DNA of 64,000 nucleotides. Origin: a beta proteobacterium AAP51. GTDB taxonomy: Bacteria; Pseudomonadota; Gammaproteobacteria; Burkholderiales; Burkholderiaceae_C. Location of the stretch: positions 62,001 to 126,000 of the forward strand of contig LJHT01000011.1 in assembly GCA_001295905.1 (NCBI GenBank), in the 5' to 3' direction. The notes below the pieces were generated by a model. It worked only from the letters and a program-made list of their open reading frames with translations. It made no database searches and was not told the origin of the DNA. The stretch's first letter is position 1; the number at the start of each line of letters is the position of its first letter. Below, in pieces: positions 1 to 8,890 of the stretch. A program made the position numbers and the translations under genes.

Positions 1-2
1 CC

Positions 3-221
3 GTGGCCATCGCGCCGTTCTACGGGTGGCTGGTGTGGCGCAACCCCGAGGGCCGGCGGTTCCCGGGCGCTTCGGCCAACGCCCTATTCAAGCAGGGCGC
101 TGGCGGGCACATGGTGTGGATCGAGCCGGCCTCGCAGGCGGTGGTGGTGACACGCTGGCTGGACCCCGCCCACCCGCCTGGTCCCTTAGCATTGGCCCGC
201 AGAGAGCGGCCGCGCACTTGA
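3..221 (+). CDS. C-terminal end of a serine hydrolase (beta-lactamase/class C fold), cut by the window start
   Basis: The frame is open to the window edge and ends at a TGA, leaving about 72 residues. The segment YGWLVWRN, then FPGAS.NALFKQGAGGHM and VVVTRW, matches the end of beta-lactamase-fold serine hydrolases, where a glycine-rich GAGGQ/H stretch precedes the last beta strands. The catalytic SxxK and YxN motifs would lie upstream, outside the window. The substrate cannot be told. A complete relative with the same fold lies at 51051-52256. The GTG at position 3 is an internal valine, not a start. Confidence 0.75.
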   Translation: MAIAPFYGWLVWRNPEGRRFPGASANALFKQGAGGHMVWIEPASQAVVVTRWLDPAHPPGPLALARRERPRT

Positions 222-260
222 CGAGCACGAGCCATCCGAACCGATCAGGGAGTCAGAGAC

Positions 261-2891
261 ATGCCAAGACCTGGGCACCGTGCAGGCACGGCCTGCGCCG
301 CGAGATCTGTCGGCGCAACAACGTGGCGGCTGCGGGTGGAGCGAGTGCTGGGCGCCGCCGGGCTGCTGGCGCTGGCCGCCTGCGGCGGCGGCGGCGGCGG
401 CAGTGACGGCGCTGGCGCCAACCCGCCGTCCACCGTTGCGCCACCGCCCACCGCCACGCCGCTGGCCTCGACGTCCAGCAACCACTTCCCGCTAGACGCC
501 AACGGCGTGGCGGTCTACACCAGCACGGCGGGCAGCGAGGTGGTGGTGGTGCGCGTCGCCGGCACCCAGGTGCTGGCCGACCAGCAAACGGCCACGCTGC
601 TGCGGCGCCAGGAGCCGAACACCCCTGCGGCCTTCGAGCGAGGCTACGTCGCCACCGAGGCCGGCCTGCGCCAGCACGCGGCGGCGGGGGCCGATGCCAT
701 CGAGCGCGCCTTCGACGGCAGCTACGTGATGCGCTGGCCGGCTTTTGCCGGCGACCGCCACGTGCAGCTGGACACGAGCATCGACCCCGGCGTCGATGTC
801 GACAGCGACGGCCGCCCCGACCGCCTGGCCTTGCGGGCCGACGTTACGGTGCTGGGGCTGGAAACCGTCAGCACGGCAGCGGGCAACTTCAACCAGGCGC
901 TGCGTGTTCAGCAGGTGCTCAGGCGCACGCTCAGACCCAGCAGCGGCTTGCCCGAGCAGCAACTCGTCACCACCACCGACACGTGGTACGCCCCTGGCGT
1001 GGGCATCGTCCGCCAATCCCAGGCCGTGCAAGGCGAGGGCGCTGGCAACACGCCCACGGCTGTCACGCAAAGCTTGCTCAGGTACCGCTTCGGCACGCGC
1101 AGCAACGACAACGAAGCGCCCGCCGTGCTGAGCATGCAGCCCGGCGCGGCCACGCCTGTGCGGCCTGGCGCCGAAGTTCAGACCGTGTTCACCGAGGAGA
1201 TGGATGCCGCCTCGTTCACGCCGCAGTCCTTCTCGGTCGTCGGCCCCGACGGGCGGGCGGTCGCAGGCACCCTGCGCGTGGCAGGCAGCACAGCGCACTT
1301 CGCGCCCGCTCAGGCACTGGCGGCGGGATCGCACCGGATCGTGGTCGGCGCCGATGTCCGAGACCTGCTCGGCCACCGCCTCGGCGACGAGCGTTCGTCC
1401 TTTTTCATGGTGGATGCCAGCGCCCCGCAGGTGGTGTCGCACTGGCCGACGGACGGCACCTTGAACGTGGCGCTGTCGGCCACCGTCACCATCACGCTGA
1501 ACGAAGCCCCCGCCCGGGCCAGCGTCGACACGCGCACGGTGCGCCTGATGCTGGATGGCGCCACCGTGCCGGCCAGCGTCAGCGTCGACACGGGGTCCTC
1601 GATCGCGCTGCAGCCCACGGCGCCCCTGCAGCGAGGCCGGCGCTACGAGGTGGTCGTCGAAGGCCTGCAGGACCTGGCCGGCAACCCCCTCGCCCAGGGC
1701 CTGCGCTTTGGCTTCCACACCACGCCTGGACGCTACGCGAGCCCGGAGCGCGTGCTGCCACCGACCAACGGCTCCAGCGGCGCCACCACAGTGGCCGCGG
1801 GCGACGTGACAGGCGATGGCATTCCCGACGTCGTCTACGGCGACAGGGGCGACGACATCTTTCCTGACGCGGTCTACCTGCGCGCGGGGCGTGCCGACGG
1901 ACAGCTGGCTCCGCCAGTGAGGCTGACGCTGTCGCCCGAACTCCTGGCCAGCCCCACCCAGCGCTGCTACATGTCGGGTCTGGCCATCGGCGACCTCACG
2001 GGCGATGGTCGCGCCGATCTCACCGTCACCAGCCCGAACTGCGGCGCGCTGGTGCTGCGGCAGACGGACACCGGCAGCCTGGAGCCGGCGCAGTTCCTCA
2101 ACGAGCTGATGCAGGTCTTGCGCGTGGCCGATGTCAACGGCGACGGTCGGCTCGACCTGGTGGGCGTCCAGAACTACTGGAACAAGGTCTTCGTCTGGCT
2201 CCAGCAGGCCGACGGCCGGCTTGCCCTCGACCAGACGCCGGGCCTGGGCAACGTGGCGGGCCGCGACCTTGCACTTGGTGACATCGACGGCGATGGGCGC
2301 ATCGACCTCGTGGTGGCGTTGCGGGCAGAGGGCCCCGAGACGGCCAACATCGCCATCCTGCGGCAAGGGCCCGACGGCCGCTTCGAACTCGCTCGGCACC
2401 TGAGCACGGGCTCGACGCTCGGCATCTGGGGGCTGGCCGTGGGCGACTTCAATGGCGACGGCCGACTGGACATTGCGGGCACCACCTCCGCCAACGCCCC
2501 GGCCTCGGTGCTTCTGTACCTGCAGGCGACCGACGGCAGCTTCCCGGCGGCTACCCGGCTGCCGACCATGGATGGCGCCTTCGGCGTGCTGGCCGGCGAC
2601 GTCAACGGCGACGGGCGCCTGGACCTCGTGGTCCAGCATGAAGGCTGGTTCCACGTCGGGCTCTACCTGCAAACCGCCACTGGCACGATGGCCGCGGAGG
2701 AACTCTACGCATCAACCGGGCGCTCGATCGAAGTCCAAAGCGTGGCACTTGCGGACTTCAACCGCGACGGCCTGCCCGACATCGTGACGGCCGCATCGGT
2801 GCTGTGGCAAGTGCCGCTGCCCAGCGGGGCCACAGCGAGTTCGGCGGCGCGGGCGTGGCGCTCGTTCTCGCTGCGCTCGGGCACGCCCTAG
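261..2891 (+). CDS. Large FG-GAP/VCBS-repeat lipoprotein with bacterial Ig-like domains
   Basis: 876 residues. A hydrophobic stretch ending LLALAAC places the lipidated cysteine at residue 41, followed by a glycine run (GGGGGGSDG), so this is an exported lipoprotein with a long basic N-region. Residues about 290-490 hold two Ig-like (Big_5/SbsA type) domains: VFTEEMD.ASFTPQSF and VTITLNEAP are the typical opening strands, and DLAGNPLAQ is the typical loop. From about residue 510 there are seven calcium-loop repeats (DVTGDGIPD, DLTGDGRAD, DVNGDGRLD, DIDGDGRID, DFNGDGRLD, DVNGDGRLD, DFNRDGLPD) forming a beta-propeller. Such proteins bind surfaces or polymers; no enzymatic motif is visible. ATG 261 has an AGGGAG ribosome site. 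A GTG near 336 would give a shorter signal peptide. Confidence 0.85.
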   Translation: MPRPGHRAGTACAARSVGATTWRLRVERVLGAAGLLALAACGGGGGGSDGAGANPPSTVAPPPTATPLASTSSNHFPLDANGVAVYTSTAGSEVVVVRVAGTQVLADQQTATLLRRQEPNTPAAFERGYVATEAGLRQHAAAGADAIERAFDGSYVMRWPAFAGDRHVQLDTSIDPGVDVDSDGRPDRLALRADVTVLGLETVSTAAGNFNQALRVQQVLRRTLRPSSGLPEQQLVTTTDTWYAPGVGIVRQSQAVQGEGAGNTPTAVTQSLLRYRFGTRSNDNEAPAVLSMQPGAATPVRPGAEVQTVFTEEMDAASFTPQSFSVVGPDGRAVAGTLRVAGSTAHFAPAQALAAGSHRIVVGADVRDLLGHRLGDERSSFFMVDASAPQVVSHWPTDGTLNVALSATVTITLNEAPARASVDTRTVRLMLDGATVPASVSVDTGSSIALQPTAPLQRGRRYEVVVEGLQDLAGNPLAQGLRFGFHTTPGRYASPERVLPPTNGSSGATTVAAGDVTGDGIPDVVYGDRGDDIFPDAVYLRAGRADGQLAPPVRLTLSPELLASPTQRCYMSGLAIGDLTGDGRADLTVTSPNCGALVLRQTDTGSLEPAQFLNELMQVLRVADVNGDGRLDLVGVQNYWNKVFVWLQQADGRLALDQTPGLGNVAGRDLALGDIDGDGRIDLVVALRAEGPETANIAILRQGPDGRFELARHLSTGSTLGIWGLAVGDFNGDGRLDIAGTTSANAPASVLLYLQATDGSFPAATRLPTMDGAFGVLAGDVNGDGRLDLVVQHEGWFHVGLYLQTATGTMAAEELYASTGRSIEVQSVALADFNRDGLPDIVTAASVLWQVPLPSGATASSAARAWRSFSLRSGTP

Positions 2892-3230
2892 GGGCCTGCG
2901 CAACAGAACCGGGCAGTTCCTGGTGTTGGGCGGCGCGGTGCGAGTGTTGATGAGGCGCGCCTACGAGCCCCCCCAGCAACGAACACGACCGGGCAACTAC
3001 TCGAAATCCGGGCGGTCGGCGACACCCTGGGTGATCGGCCCGAACGCGGTCTGGTCTACGCAGGCTGCGAGGCAGTAGGTCGGCCGACCATGCGGTACGT
3101 GCCGATCAAAAACGCCGAGCAGCAGTCGGTGCTGTCTTTGCACCGCGTGCGACAGACGTTCGTCAAGGCGCGCACCGCCCAAGCCAACCAGATCCGCGGC
3201 CTTTTGGTGGAGTACGGGTTGCTCGTGCCC

Positions 3231-3247
3231 AGTCCGCCCTGAACAAC
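3231..3247. repeat. Left terminal inverted repeat of the IS5-type element
   Basis: The sequence AGTCCGCCCTGAACAAC is the exact reverse complement of 4748-4764. The preceding GCCC (3227-3230) is the left copy of the target duplication. Confidence 0.9.
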
Positions 3248-3251
3248 CCGT

Positions 3252-4639
3252 TCAAGCCCAGCGCCGAGCATGGGCCGTCGGCATCGCCCCGCCGTGGACC
3301 TCGCCGATGGTGGCGGCAGCACGTCCGCAGGCTGACCTCAGCATGCTCGTCGCATAGCGCGCCAGCACGATCAAGGCCAACAAAAGCACCCGCAAGTGCG
3401 CCAGGATCAGCCTCAGGTTGTGCCCGGCACCGCACAGCACCGCGTGTATCGCGTCGCCGTCGCTGCCCTTGAGCCAGTTGCGCGCCAACAGCCCGTCGGT
3501 CTTCATGTGCCCGATGGTGGGCTCGATGGCCTGGCGGCGCTTGAGTATCTTCTCCAGCGCTGGCGGCAGGCCTCGGGTGTGGCTGATCAGCAGCCGCGTT
3601 CCTTCGGGCGGCTGCACGCCGCGGTAGCCCCGGTCAGCCAGCGCCAGGCTGGGCTTCACGCCTGTGAGGATCTCCACCTGCTCCAGCTGGCTGTGCAGCG
3701 TGTGGCCGTCGTACGGTGAACCGGGCATCGAGCGCATGCCCACCACCACGCCCTCTTTGGCCGTCACCGCCACCGAGGTCTTCACACCGAACTCGTAGGG
3801 CGTCCGGGCCTTGCCCTTGGCAATGCACTCCACTTCGGGAGCGTGCAGCGCGTACAGCTTGTTCTTGGAGTCCCGCTGCTGGCCGTGCAGGCGCTGCGCG
3901 GTCTCCATGCGGATCTTCAGCACGCCGCCGAGCTCGCCGGCCTTGCGCTGCACATCTCGGATCACGCGGCCCAGCCAGGTGCGCAGCTTCTTCACCTCTC
4001 GGCGCATGCGGCGCCACTGCTGGGCGCGGGCATAGCGGCCAGCCTGGGCGTCGGCGGTCTTGCCCACCCGCGCGTAGCTCTGGCGCAGTTCGATCCCGGC
4101 CTCCTGCGCCGCAGCCACCAACTGCTCTCGCGCCCGGTTCAGCAGCCGGCTGTCGGTGGGGTGCGCAATCGCCTTGGGCTGCACCGTGGTGTCCAAGATC
4201 ACGGTGGCCAGGCTCTGGCGCTTCATCACGCCAGCCGACACCGCCGCCTTGATGCTGTGCTCCAGCAGCCACTCGCAGCCTTCCTCGCCGATGCGCTGCC
4301 TCCACCGCACCAGGCTCGACGGATCGCAGGGCAGCTCGTGCCGGAAGTAGCGCTCGCCGCTGAAGTGCTGCCAGTACGGGTTCTCGATCCAGCGCTCGAC
4401 CACGTCCTCGTCCGACAGCGCGAACGTGTGCTTCAGGTACAGCAGCGAGGCCATCAGCCGCGTGGGCAGCGCGGGCCGGCCGGTGGTGGACTCGAACTTG
4501 GGGCCCCAGGCCTGCTCGAAGGCCGGCCAGGCGATCAGCGTGCGAGCTTGACCAGCTCATGCCGCTGATCGATCAGGTTGACCAGCTCCATCCGGAACAG
4601 GTCCTGCTCGGCGGCGTTCTGTCGGGGCTTCGGACCCAT
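3252..4639 (-). pseudogene. IS5-family transposase with a one-base frameshift near its start
   Basis: The main frame (ATG 4454 to the stop at 3252, 400 residues) lacks the N-terminus. Upstream codons in that frame read LIAWPAFEQAWGPKFESTTG and so on, while the start ATG at 4639 opens a 34-codon frame (MGPKPRQNAAEQDLF) that stops at 4535. The two fit together with one base missing around AAGCTCGCACGCTGATC. Family hallmarks are YLKHTFALSDEDVVERW, LPCDPSSLVRWR, the DDE residues in VILDTT (first Asp) and LADRGYRG (second Asp), and the glutamate region in RRQAIEPTIGHMK. The site has no slippery run, so mutation is more likely than programmed frameshifting. It is probably inactive unless a helper copy exists. 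Confidence 0.85.
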
Positions 4640-4747
4640 CGGCAACCTCGGTGCAGTTTGCAAGGAACCGAGGGCTATTGGGCCTCAATCCTGCAACTCG
4701 CACCATTGGCAATCGCCCGGAAAGCAAGCAACGGCGCGGGTTCCGGT

Positions 4748-4764
4748 GTTGTTCAGGGCGGACT
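4748..4764. repeat. Right terminal inverted repeat of the IS5-type element
   Basis: The sequence GTTGTTCAGGGCGGACT mirrors 3231-3247 without mismatch. It is followed by the right GCCC target copy at 4765-4768. Confidence 0.9.
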
Positions 4765-4989
4765 GCCCAAAGGGATTGGCTTCGTCGCCAGGCGAGTGCC
4801 CGACCTGGTTGAAGAGGCGAGCAATGAGTTGCAAGGGCCGTTCCGGCAACTCATCGTTCGCCTGCTGGATCACCTGGAGCTACTCGACCAGCAGGTCGAC
4901 GAAATCGAGTTGCAGATGAAGGCCTGGCGCCGCGATGACCAGACCAACCATAAGCCGCAGAAGGTGCCCGGCATCTGTCACATATCGTG

Positions 4990-5668
4990 CATGGCTAGCG
5001 CAAGCTGGCACGCGAGGCAGGTGAAGTGACTGTGTCGCAGCAGTTCGTGCCGATGCGCAAGATGGTCTCCTATCGAGTTGAGGGTCACACAAAACGCGCC
5101 GACTCCGCAGCGGGGCCCCCGCCCTGAGTTAGCCCTAACCCCGTCGTGGACCGGGCCGATGGACCGCTTACTGGACCCCGCAGCTACTCACGCTGCCGGC
5201 CAGCAGGAGTCATTGCCGACAGGTTGCCTTTAAGCAAACCGACGTGACCTGACCGGCTTCCCCTGCGCGAAGATGCTGACCGCTGAGCTCACGGCTGCGG
5301 ACATGGCGGTCGCGCCCGCACCAGGGCCGCCCCCGTATCAGGAACTGCTCGCGATCGGTTCCAGACAACACGCCAGAGGCATCGAAGCGCTCTTGGCCAA
5401 ATGAGGCGCAAGCAGCGTTGACGTCGCGCGCGATGTTCAGCGAATTGGAGGTCGACAAAAGATCGCTGGCCCCGCGCTGCAGGCGTGTGCCGCACGGGCG
5501 GTGGGTCTGACGCGCTGTGACTGCCGGCCAGTTGCACATACGCGAGCTCACCCGTTCTTGGTGAGCCCACGTCCGTCCATGACTCGGGCCGGTGGGCCGT
5601 TCCGACGAAGGCAGGTGACTGTGCGGCCGGAGTCGACACCGCTGGGCCTGGAGCGTCCCTCCGTCAGC
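4990..5668. other. Gene-poor stretch after the IS nest
   Basis: No frame here looks like a protein. The open frames on the minus strand (within 5210-5639) have no recognisable motif and unconvincing composition. A short hairpin, GCTCACC/GGTGAGC with a 7-base loop, lies near 5547-5567, but no T-tract follows it. The stretch is most likely decayed mobile DNA. Confidence 0.5.
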
Positions 5669-6505
5669 TCAGACCTTGCGTCTACGGCCCTTGAGCGTGA
5701 GCGCGGCGAGTGCCAGACCAGCCAGTGCCAGCGAACCCGGCTCGGGCACAGACGAAACCAGCACGGTCGGCGACGCCAGGTTGGCGCCAATGCCCCGGGC
5801 CACATCGCCCGAGGTGGAGGACAGCGCCACCCACCCCGCGCTGGCCATCGGATCCGTCGGCGTCGTGCCGGATGCGAACACGGCGCCGCATTGGGTCGAC
5901 GCGGCAGCGCACAGTGGCGAGAACACCAAGCTGCCGGTGTAGTTAAGCCCCGCGTTGTTGAACAAAAAGCCCGTGCTCCCCGCGACGACGGCGGTCAGGG
6001 CATCGATGCCTGCCATCTCTGCGGCCAATGCCGCGCTGGTGGTCGCGGTCTGATCCCCGGGCACGCCCCCGTCGGTCAGGATGCTGATGATCGACCTTAT
6101 GCCCGGATTGAAGTGACTCGAGCTGGTCATCGCCTGAGAGATCGCCTGGACACCCAGGTGGTTGTTGCTCAACGCGGCGTCCTGAGTGGAGCTGAGGGCC
6201 GTCAGAGTGTTCAAGACAAGCGACTTGGTGGCCGAGGTCAGGACGGTGGGCGCCATAGAACCGCTGACCACCGTGCTGAACTTCATGATCGTCAGTTCGA
6301 TGGAGCCGTCAGTCGGCATCGCGTCCACGGCTCTGTACGCGCCCTGCAGGAGTGTTTGATAGATCTGCGCAGTGACGCTGCCAGATGCATCCAGCAACAG
6401 GCCCAGTTGTGTGGTGGGTGCTGGCTGGGCGGCCGCGCAGCCCAGCGCGAGGGCCAGGGCCGCCGACGTTCGGCCAATGATGCGATTCGGTGCGATCTGG
6501 GGCAT
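5669..6505 (-). CDS. PEP-CTERM protein with a von Willebrand factor A domain
   Basis: 278 residues from the ATG at 6505, which gives a compact signal peptide (SAALALALGCAAAQPA) and has an AAGAG-like ribosome site. An upstream ATG at 6541 would add 12 residues. The vWA metal-ion site begins with DASGSV just after the signal peptide and continues with LTDGG. The C-terminus is a PEP-CTERM sorting tag: VPEPGS, a hydrophobic helix, then KGRRRK. Such tags are cut by exosortase and the protein is handed to the envelope or matrix. No exosortase gene is in the window, so one must lie elsewhere for this to work. The gene stands alone between the IS nest and the TerD-like gene. Confidence 0.85.
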   Translation of the reverse strand: MPQIAPNRIIGRTSAALALALGCAAAQPAPTTQLGLLLDASGSVTAQIYQTLLQGAYRAVDAMPTDGSIELTIMKFSTVVSGSMAPTVLTSATKSLVLNTLTALSSTQDAALSNNHLGVQAISQAMTSSSHFNPGIRSIISILTDGGVPGDQTATTSAALAAEMAGIDALTAVVAGSTGFLFNNAGLNYTGSLVFSPLCAAASTQCGAVFASGTTPTDPMASAGWVALSSTSGDVARGIGANLASPTVLVSSVPEPGSLALAGLALAALTLKGRRRKV

Positions 6506-6770
6506 GTAAGCTCTTTTATACAGGCGGTGGAACGGGTGCACGGCACTAGTGATGTGACTTCCGGCGGGATGTGCTCCGGAACGCCGACACGCCCAGAAAC
6601 ATGATACAGAACCCGAACTAACAGTTGCTTGGTCCCGATGACGCCACCGGCTCTTATGGGTCGTTACCTGCCTGAAGACGCTCCGAGTTCATTGCCGCAT
6701 AGCAGTCGTTGAACGTGGGGCGCACAGAAGCGGGTCTACATGGCCGTGGATCTGCAGAGCGTGCGGCGCA

Positions 6771-8852
6771 CTACTGCAGGTAGCTGGATCGAATGGCATC
6801 GCCATCAAGTGGCGTTAAGGTACAGCTGCGATCGACGCCAAACGTCATCTCGGCCATCTCCGCGCTGTCAACCACCGTTCCGCGAGCGCGCGCATGAAGT
6901 GAAAGCAGGGTGTGCAGATCGGGTTTCACCATCTCGTGCAGCGCTCGCAGCATCAATGAGACCCCGGCCAGGTTGCCCGCAACGCTGTTGGAGAACCGTG
7001 GATGCTCCCGAAGTGCAATGTCTGCCCACAGCACCTCTTTGCGCCGCAGATCCAGGGCCAGCGGCAAGCTGAAACGGGTGTCTGAGGCGAGGTCGACACG
7101 GTCGACCACAGTTCTCGCCTCAAATGGCTCGCCGGAGTTGAGGTTCGTGCGGGACATCCAACCGGCAAAGCACTCGGGCAGGTCGCGATATGCCTGGCCG
7201 GAGTAGCTGTTGACGCACATCAGAACGAAGCGAACGCCCCGTGCGCGCAACATCTGCAAATCGAGGTCGATGAACTCGGCGGCGCCTTTGGGCGCGTCCA
7301 CGATGTCTCCGCTGTGGTGCGCGCCCCAGCCACGCAAGTTGTAGAAGGCAATGGTGTCGATGTACTTGTAGTCGTCGCCGTACAGCACCACGGACAGGTC
7401 AATGTCCACCCGTGAGCGGCCATTCGTCCACCAGAGGAAGAGCCGCACGAAGCCCGCAACGGGCATTGGGATGCGGCTGCCCCGGGCAAAGGTTCTCAGT
7501 GCCTTGGACGCGGACCGCTGGCTCAGCGGCACGACGTAGTTCACCAGCGCTGGGTCGACATGGCAACGCCCCAGCGGTGGCAGCCTTGCGAACCGCGCCA
7601 GCAAGGCGCGTTCGCACATCTCGACAACCCGATGTGCAATGTCTGCAGCGATTGCCGGACGCCGGTCATTCAACGCGAAGACCTTGGCCACCTCACCCTT
7701 CGGAAAGAAGACGCGCAAACGGCCCTTGTCTGCCCGCCCCTTGAAGTGCGCCAGCACCTGCAGCAGCACCGCCGTCGACACTCGCGGTGCCAGTTCGGCA
7801 AAGCGATGAAGCAGCGTCTCGGCTTGCTCACTGTTGCGCAGCAGAACGTCCAGTCGGCGCGCGTATTCGCCCGGCCGTCCCTCCAGCGTTCGTGCCGCCG
7901 CCTCCAGGTCACCCGCCGCCAAAGCTTGTTCCACACTACTGTTGAAGCTCGTGAACGGCTGCCCGTTGCGGATCACCGAATACGCAGCTGCCACGCTCGG
8001 GTAGTGCTGCGCATACTCCCCAGGGTGAATTCGCTCGCCTAGGCGCTTGAAAGCCTCTGGCCGACGGCGCATGTCCTCGGTCAGCGCGCCGCAGGCGTCA
8101 AGCTGGGCCAACAGCAACCGGCGCTGGTCACGTGAGAAGCGCGCGAACCGCGTGGGCGCCGCGAGCGAGACATCACCACCGGACAGGGCCGCGGCCAGCC
8201 GCAGCACGTCGGTTGCCGTGCGGAATTGCTCCTGGACGAAGCGTTGCGTGCGGTTGTCTTCGCCTACCTGCACTACCAACTGGGCGCCCAGCAGTGCCAG
8301 GTTCTCCTTGCACGGGAACTTGGATGGCAAGAGGCGAAAGACGTCAGCGCGGTACTGGCGCACGAACCACACCAGATCGGCCTGGTCCTGCGCTGACAGC
8401 GGCGCTGCCGCCCCTGCCAGGTGGCTGCAGATCGACTCGAAGTCCTCCGCCGTGCCCAGTTCCACGATACGGGGATAGCGCTTGTTCAGCAGCAGGGGCT
8501 GACGCGGCTGATCAGTGGCCGGCACGCGACGCAAAGTGATGTAGTGGCTCAGAGCATTGAGATAAAGCTCAGCCTCTGACAAGGCCATCACCTGGGTCGG
8601 GAAGCCGGGGTACAAGGGCTCGTGTTGGCGATGTGCGCCGACCAGGGCGCGCATGTCCTGCATGGCATCTCGAACGGCGCGCGCCGCCCCTTCACAAGAG
8701 AGCGACGAAAGTCGCGACACCAACTCATCGGTGAGCACGAAGCCCAGCGCCTCAATCTCCTTGAGCATCGGCGCCAGTTGCCCCGGTGTGACGCCGCCTT
8801 CGCCAGGGCGCACATGCAGGCGCATGCGTCGGCGCAGATAGATCTCGTTCAT
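6771..8852 (-). CDS. 693-aa protein with a C-terminal TerD-like domain
   Basis: The last ~220 residues read like a TerD (tellurite-resistance, calcium-binding) domain. SRVDIDLSVVLYGDDY matches the acidic DxDxS strand; later come SGDIVDAPKGAAEFIDLDL, NSYSGQAYRDLPECFAGWM and KEVLWADIALR. The first ~450 residues are mostly helical, with few recognisable features (repeated Leu/Ala helices, VFFPKGEVAKVF in the middle). Large proteins pairing a long N-terminal region with a TerD-like end are known in actinobacteria and myxobacteria, some with a RING-like zinc site; I see no paired cysteine cluster here. The role may be stress- or membrane-linked, but this is inferred from the domain only. The gene is monocistronic, in an accessory region, with a hairpin in its leader. 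Confidence 0.65.
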   Translation of the reverse strand: MNEIYLRRRMRLHVRPGEGGVTPGQLAPMLKEIEALGFVLTDELVSRLSSLSCEGAARAVRDAMQDMRALVGAHRQHEPLYPGFPTQVMALSEAELYLNALSHYITLRRVPATDQPRQPLLLNKRYPRIVELGTAEDFESICSHLAGAAAPLSAQDQADLVWFVRQYRADVFRLLPSKFPCKENLALLGAQLVVQVGEDNRTQRFVQEQFRTATDVLRLAAALSGGDVSLAAPTRFARFSRDQRRLLLAQLDACGALTEDMRRRPEAFKRLGERIHPGEYAQHYPSVAAAYSVIRNGQPFTSFNSSVEQALAAGDLEAAARTLEGRPGEYARRLDVLLRNSEQAETLLHRFAELAPRVSTAVLLQVLAHFKGRADKGRLRVFFPKGEVAKVFALNDRRPAIAADIAHRVVEMCERALLARFARLPPLGRCHVDPALVNYVVPLSQRSASKALRTFARGSRIPMPVAGFVRLFLWWTNGRSRVDIDLSVVLYGDDYKYIDTIAFYNLRGWGAHHSGDIVDAPKGAAEFIDLDLQMLRARGVRFVLMCVNSYSGQAYRDLPECFAGWMSRTNLNSGEPFEARTVVDRVDLASDTRFSLPLALDLRRKEVLWADIALREHPRFSNSVAGNLAGVSLMLRALHEMVKPDLHTLLSLHARARGTVVDSAEMAEMTFGVDRSCTLTPLDGDAIRSSYLQ

Positions 8853-8869
8853 GGTCCCCTTGAAACGAA

Positions 8870-8890
8870 ATCGCCTGCAGAGCAGGCGAT
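8870..8890 (-). promoter_or_regulatory. Hairpin in the leader of the TerD-like gene
   Basis: Arms ATCGCCTGC (8870-8878) and GCAGGCGAT (8882-8890) pair perfectly over 9 bp with a 3-base loop. On the minus strand the hairpin is followed by TTTCGTTTC and then the start codon 18 bases downstream. A TATAAC -10-like box lies at 8921-8926 on the minus strand. It could be an attenuator-like terminator, an operator or an RNA stabiliser; sequence alone does not decide. Confidence 0.5.

Larger units (their letters stand above)
3231..4764 (-). mobile_element. IS5-type insertion sequence, 1534 bp, complete with ends
   Basis: The element is bounded by perfect 17-bp inverted repeats: AGTCCGCCCTGAACAAC at 3231-3247 and its reverse complement at 4748-4764. 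It is flanked by a 4-bp direct repeat, GCCC, at 3227-3230 and 4765-4768. Removing the element plus one GCCC restores the reading frame of the surrounding IS110 transposase, which independently proves the boundaries. It carries one transposase gene on the minus strand, broken by a frameshift. Four-base target duplications are usual in the IS5 family. Confidence 0.92.
3063..4989 (+). pseudogene. IS110-family transposase remnant, split by an IS5-type element
   Basis: Two same-strand coding pieces, 3063-3230 and 4769 to about 4989, join in frame when the inserted element and one copy of its 4-bp target duplication are removed. The left piece reads CEAVGRPTMRYVPIKNAEQQ, then HRVRQTFVKARTAQANQIRGLL, the hallmark middle of IS110 transposases. 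The right piece continues GIGFVARRVPDLVEEASNEL and ends near KVPGI. The N-terminal DEDD catalytic half is missing, as is everything after the PGI motif, so it was dead before or after the insertion. The left piece alone runs into a TGA at 3240-3242 that belongs to the inserted element. Confidence 0.85.

Noticed and set aside
492-2672. A 726-codon open frame antisense to the FG-GAP lipoprotein
   Set aside because: High-GC shadow: no signal or motif, composition dominated by Arg/His/Val, and the plus-strand gene has clear calcium-loop repeats.
5210-5639. Two minus-strand frames after the IS nest
   Set aside because: No motif, no ribosome site, and overlapping alternative frames of equal length.
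6771-8852. RING-type zinc site in the TerD-like protein
   Set aside because: Cysteines are scattered and no C-x2-C/C-x2-H pairs are seen.
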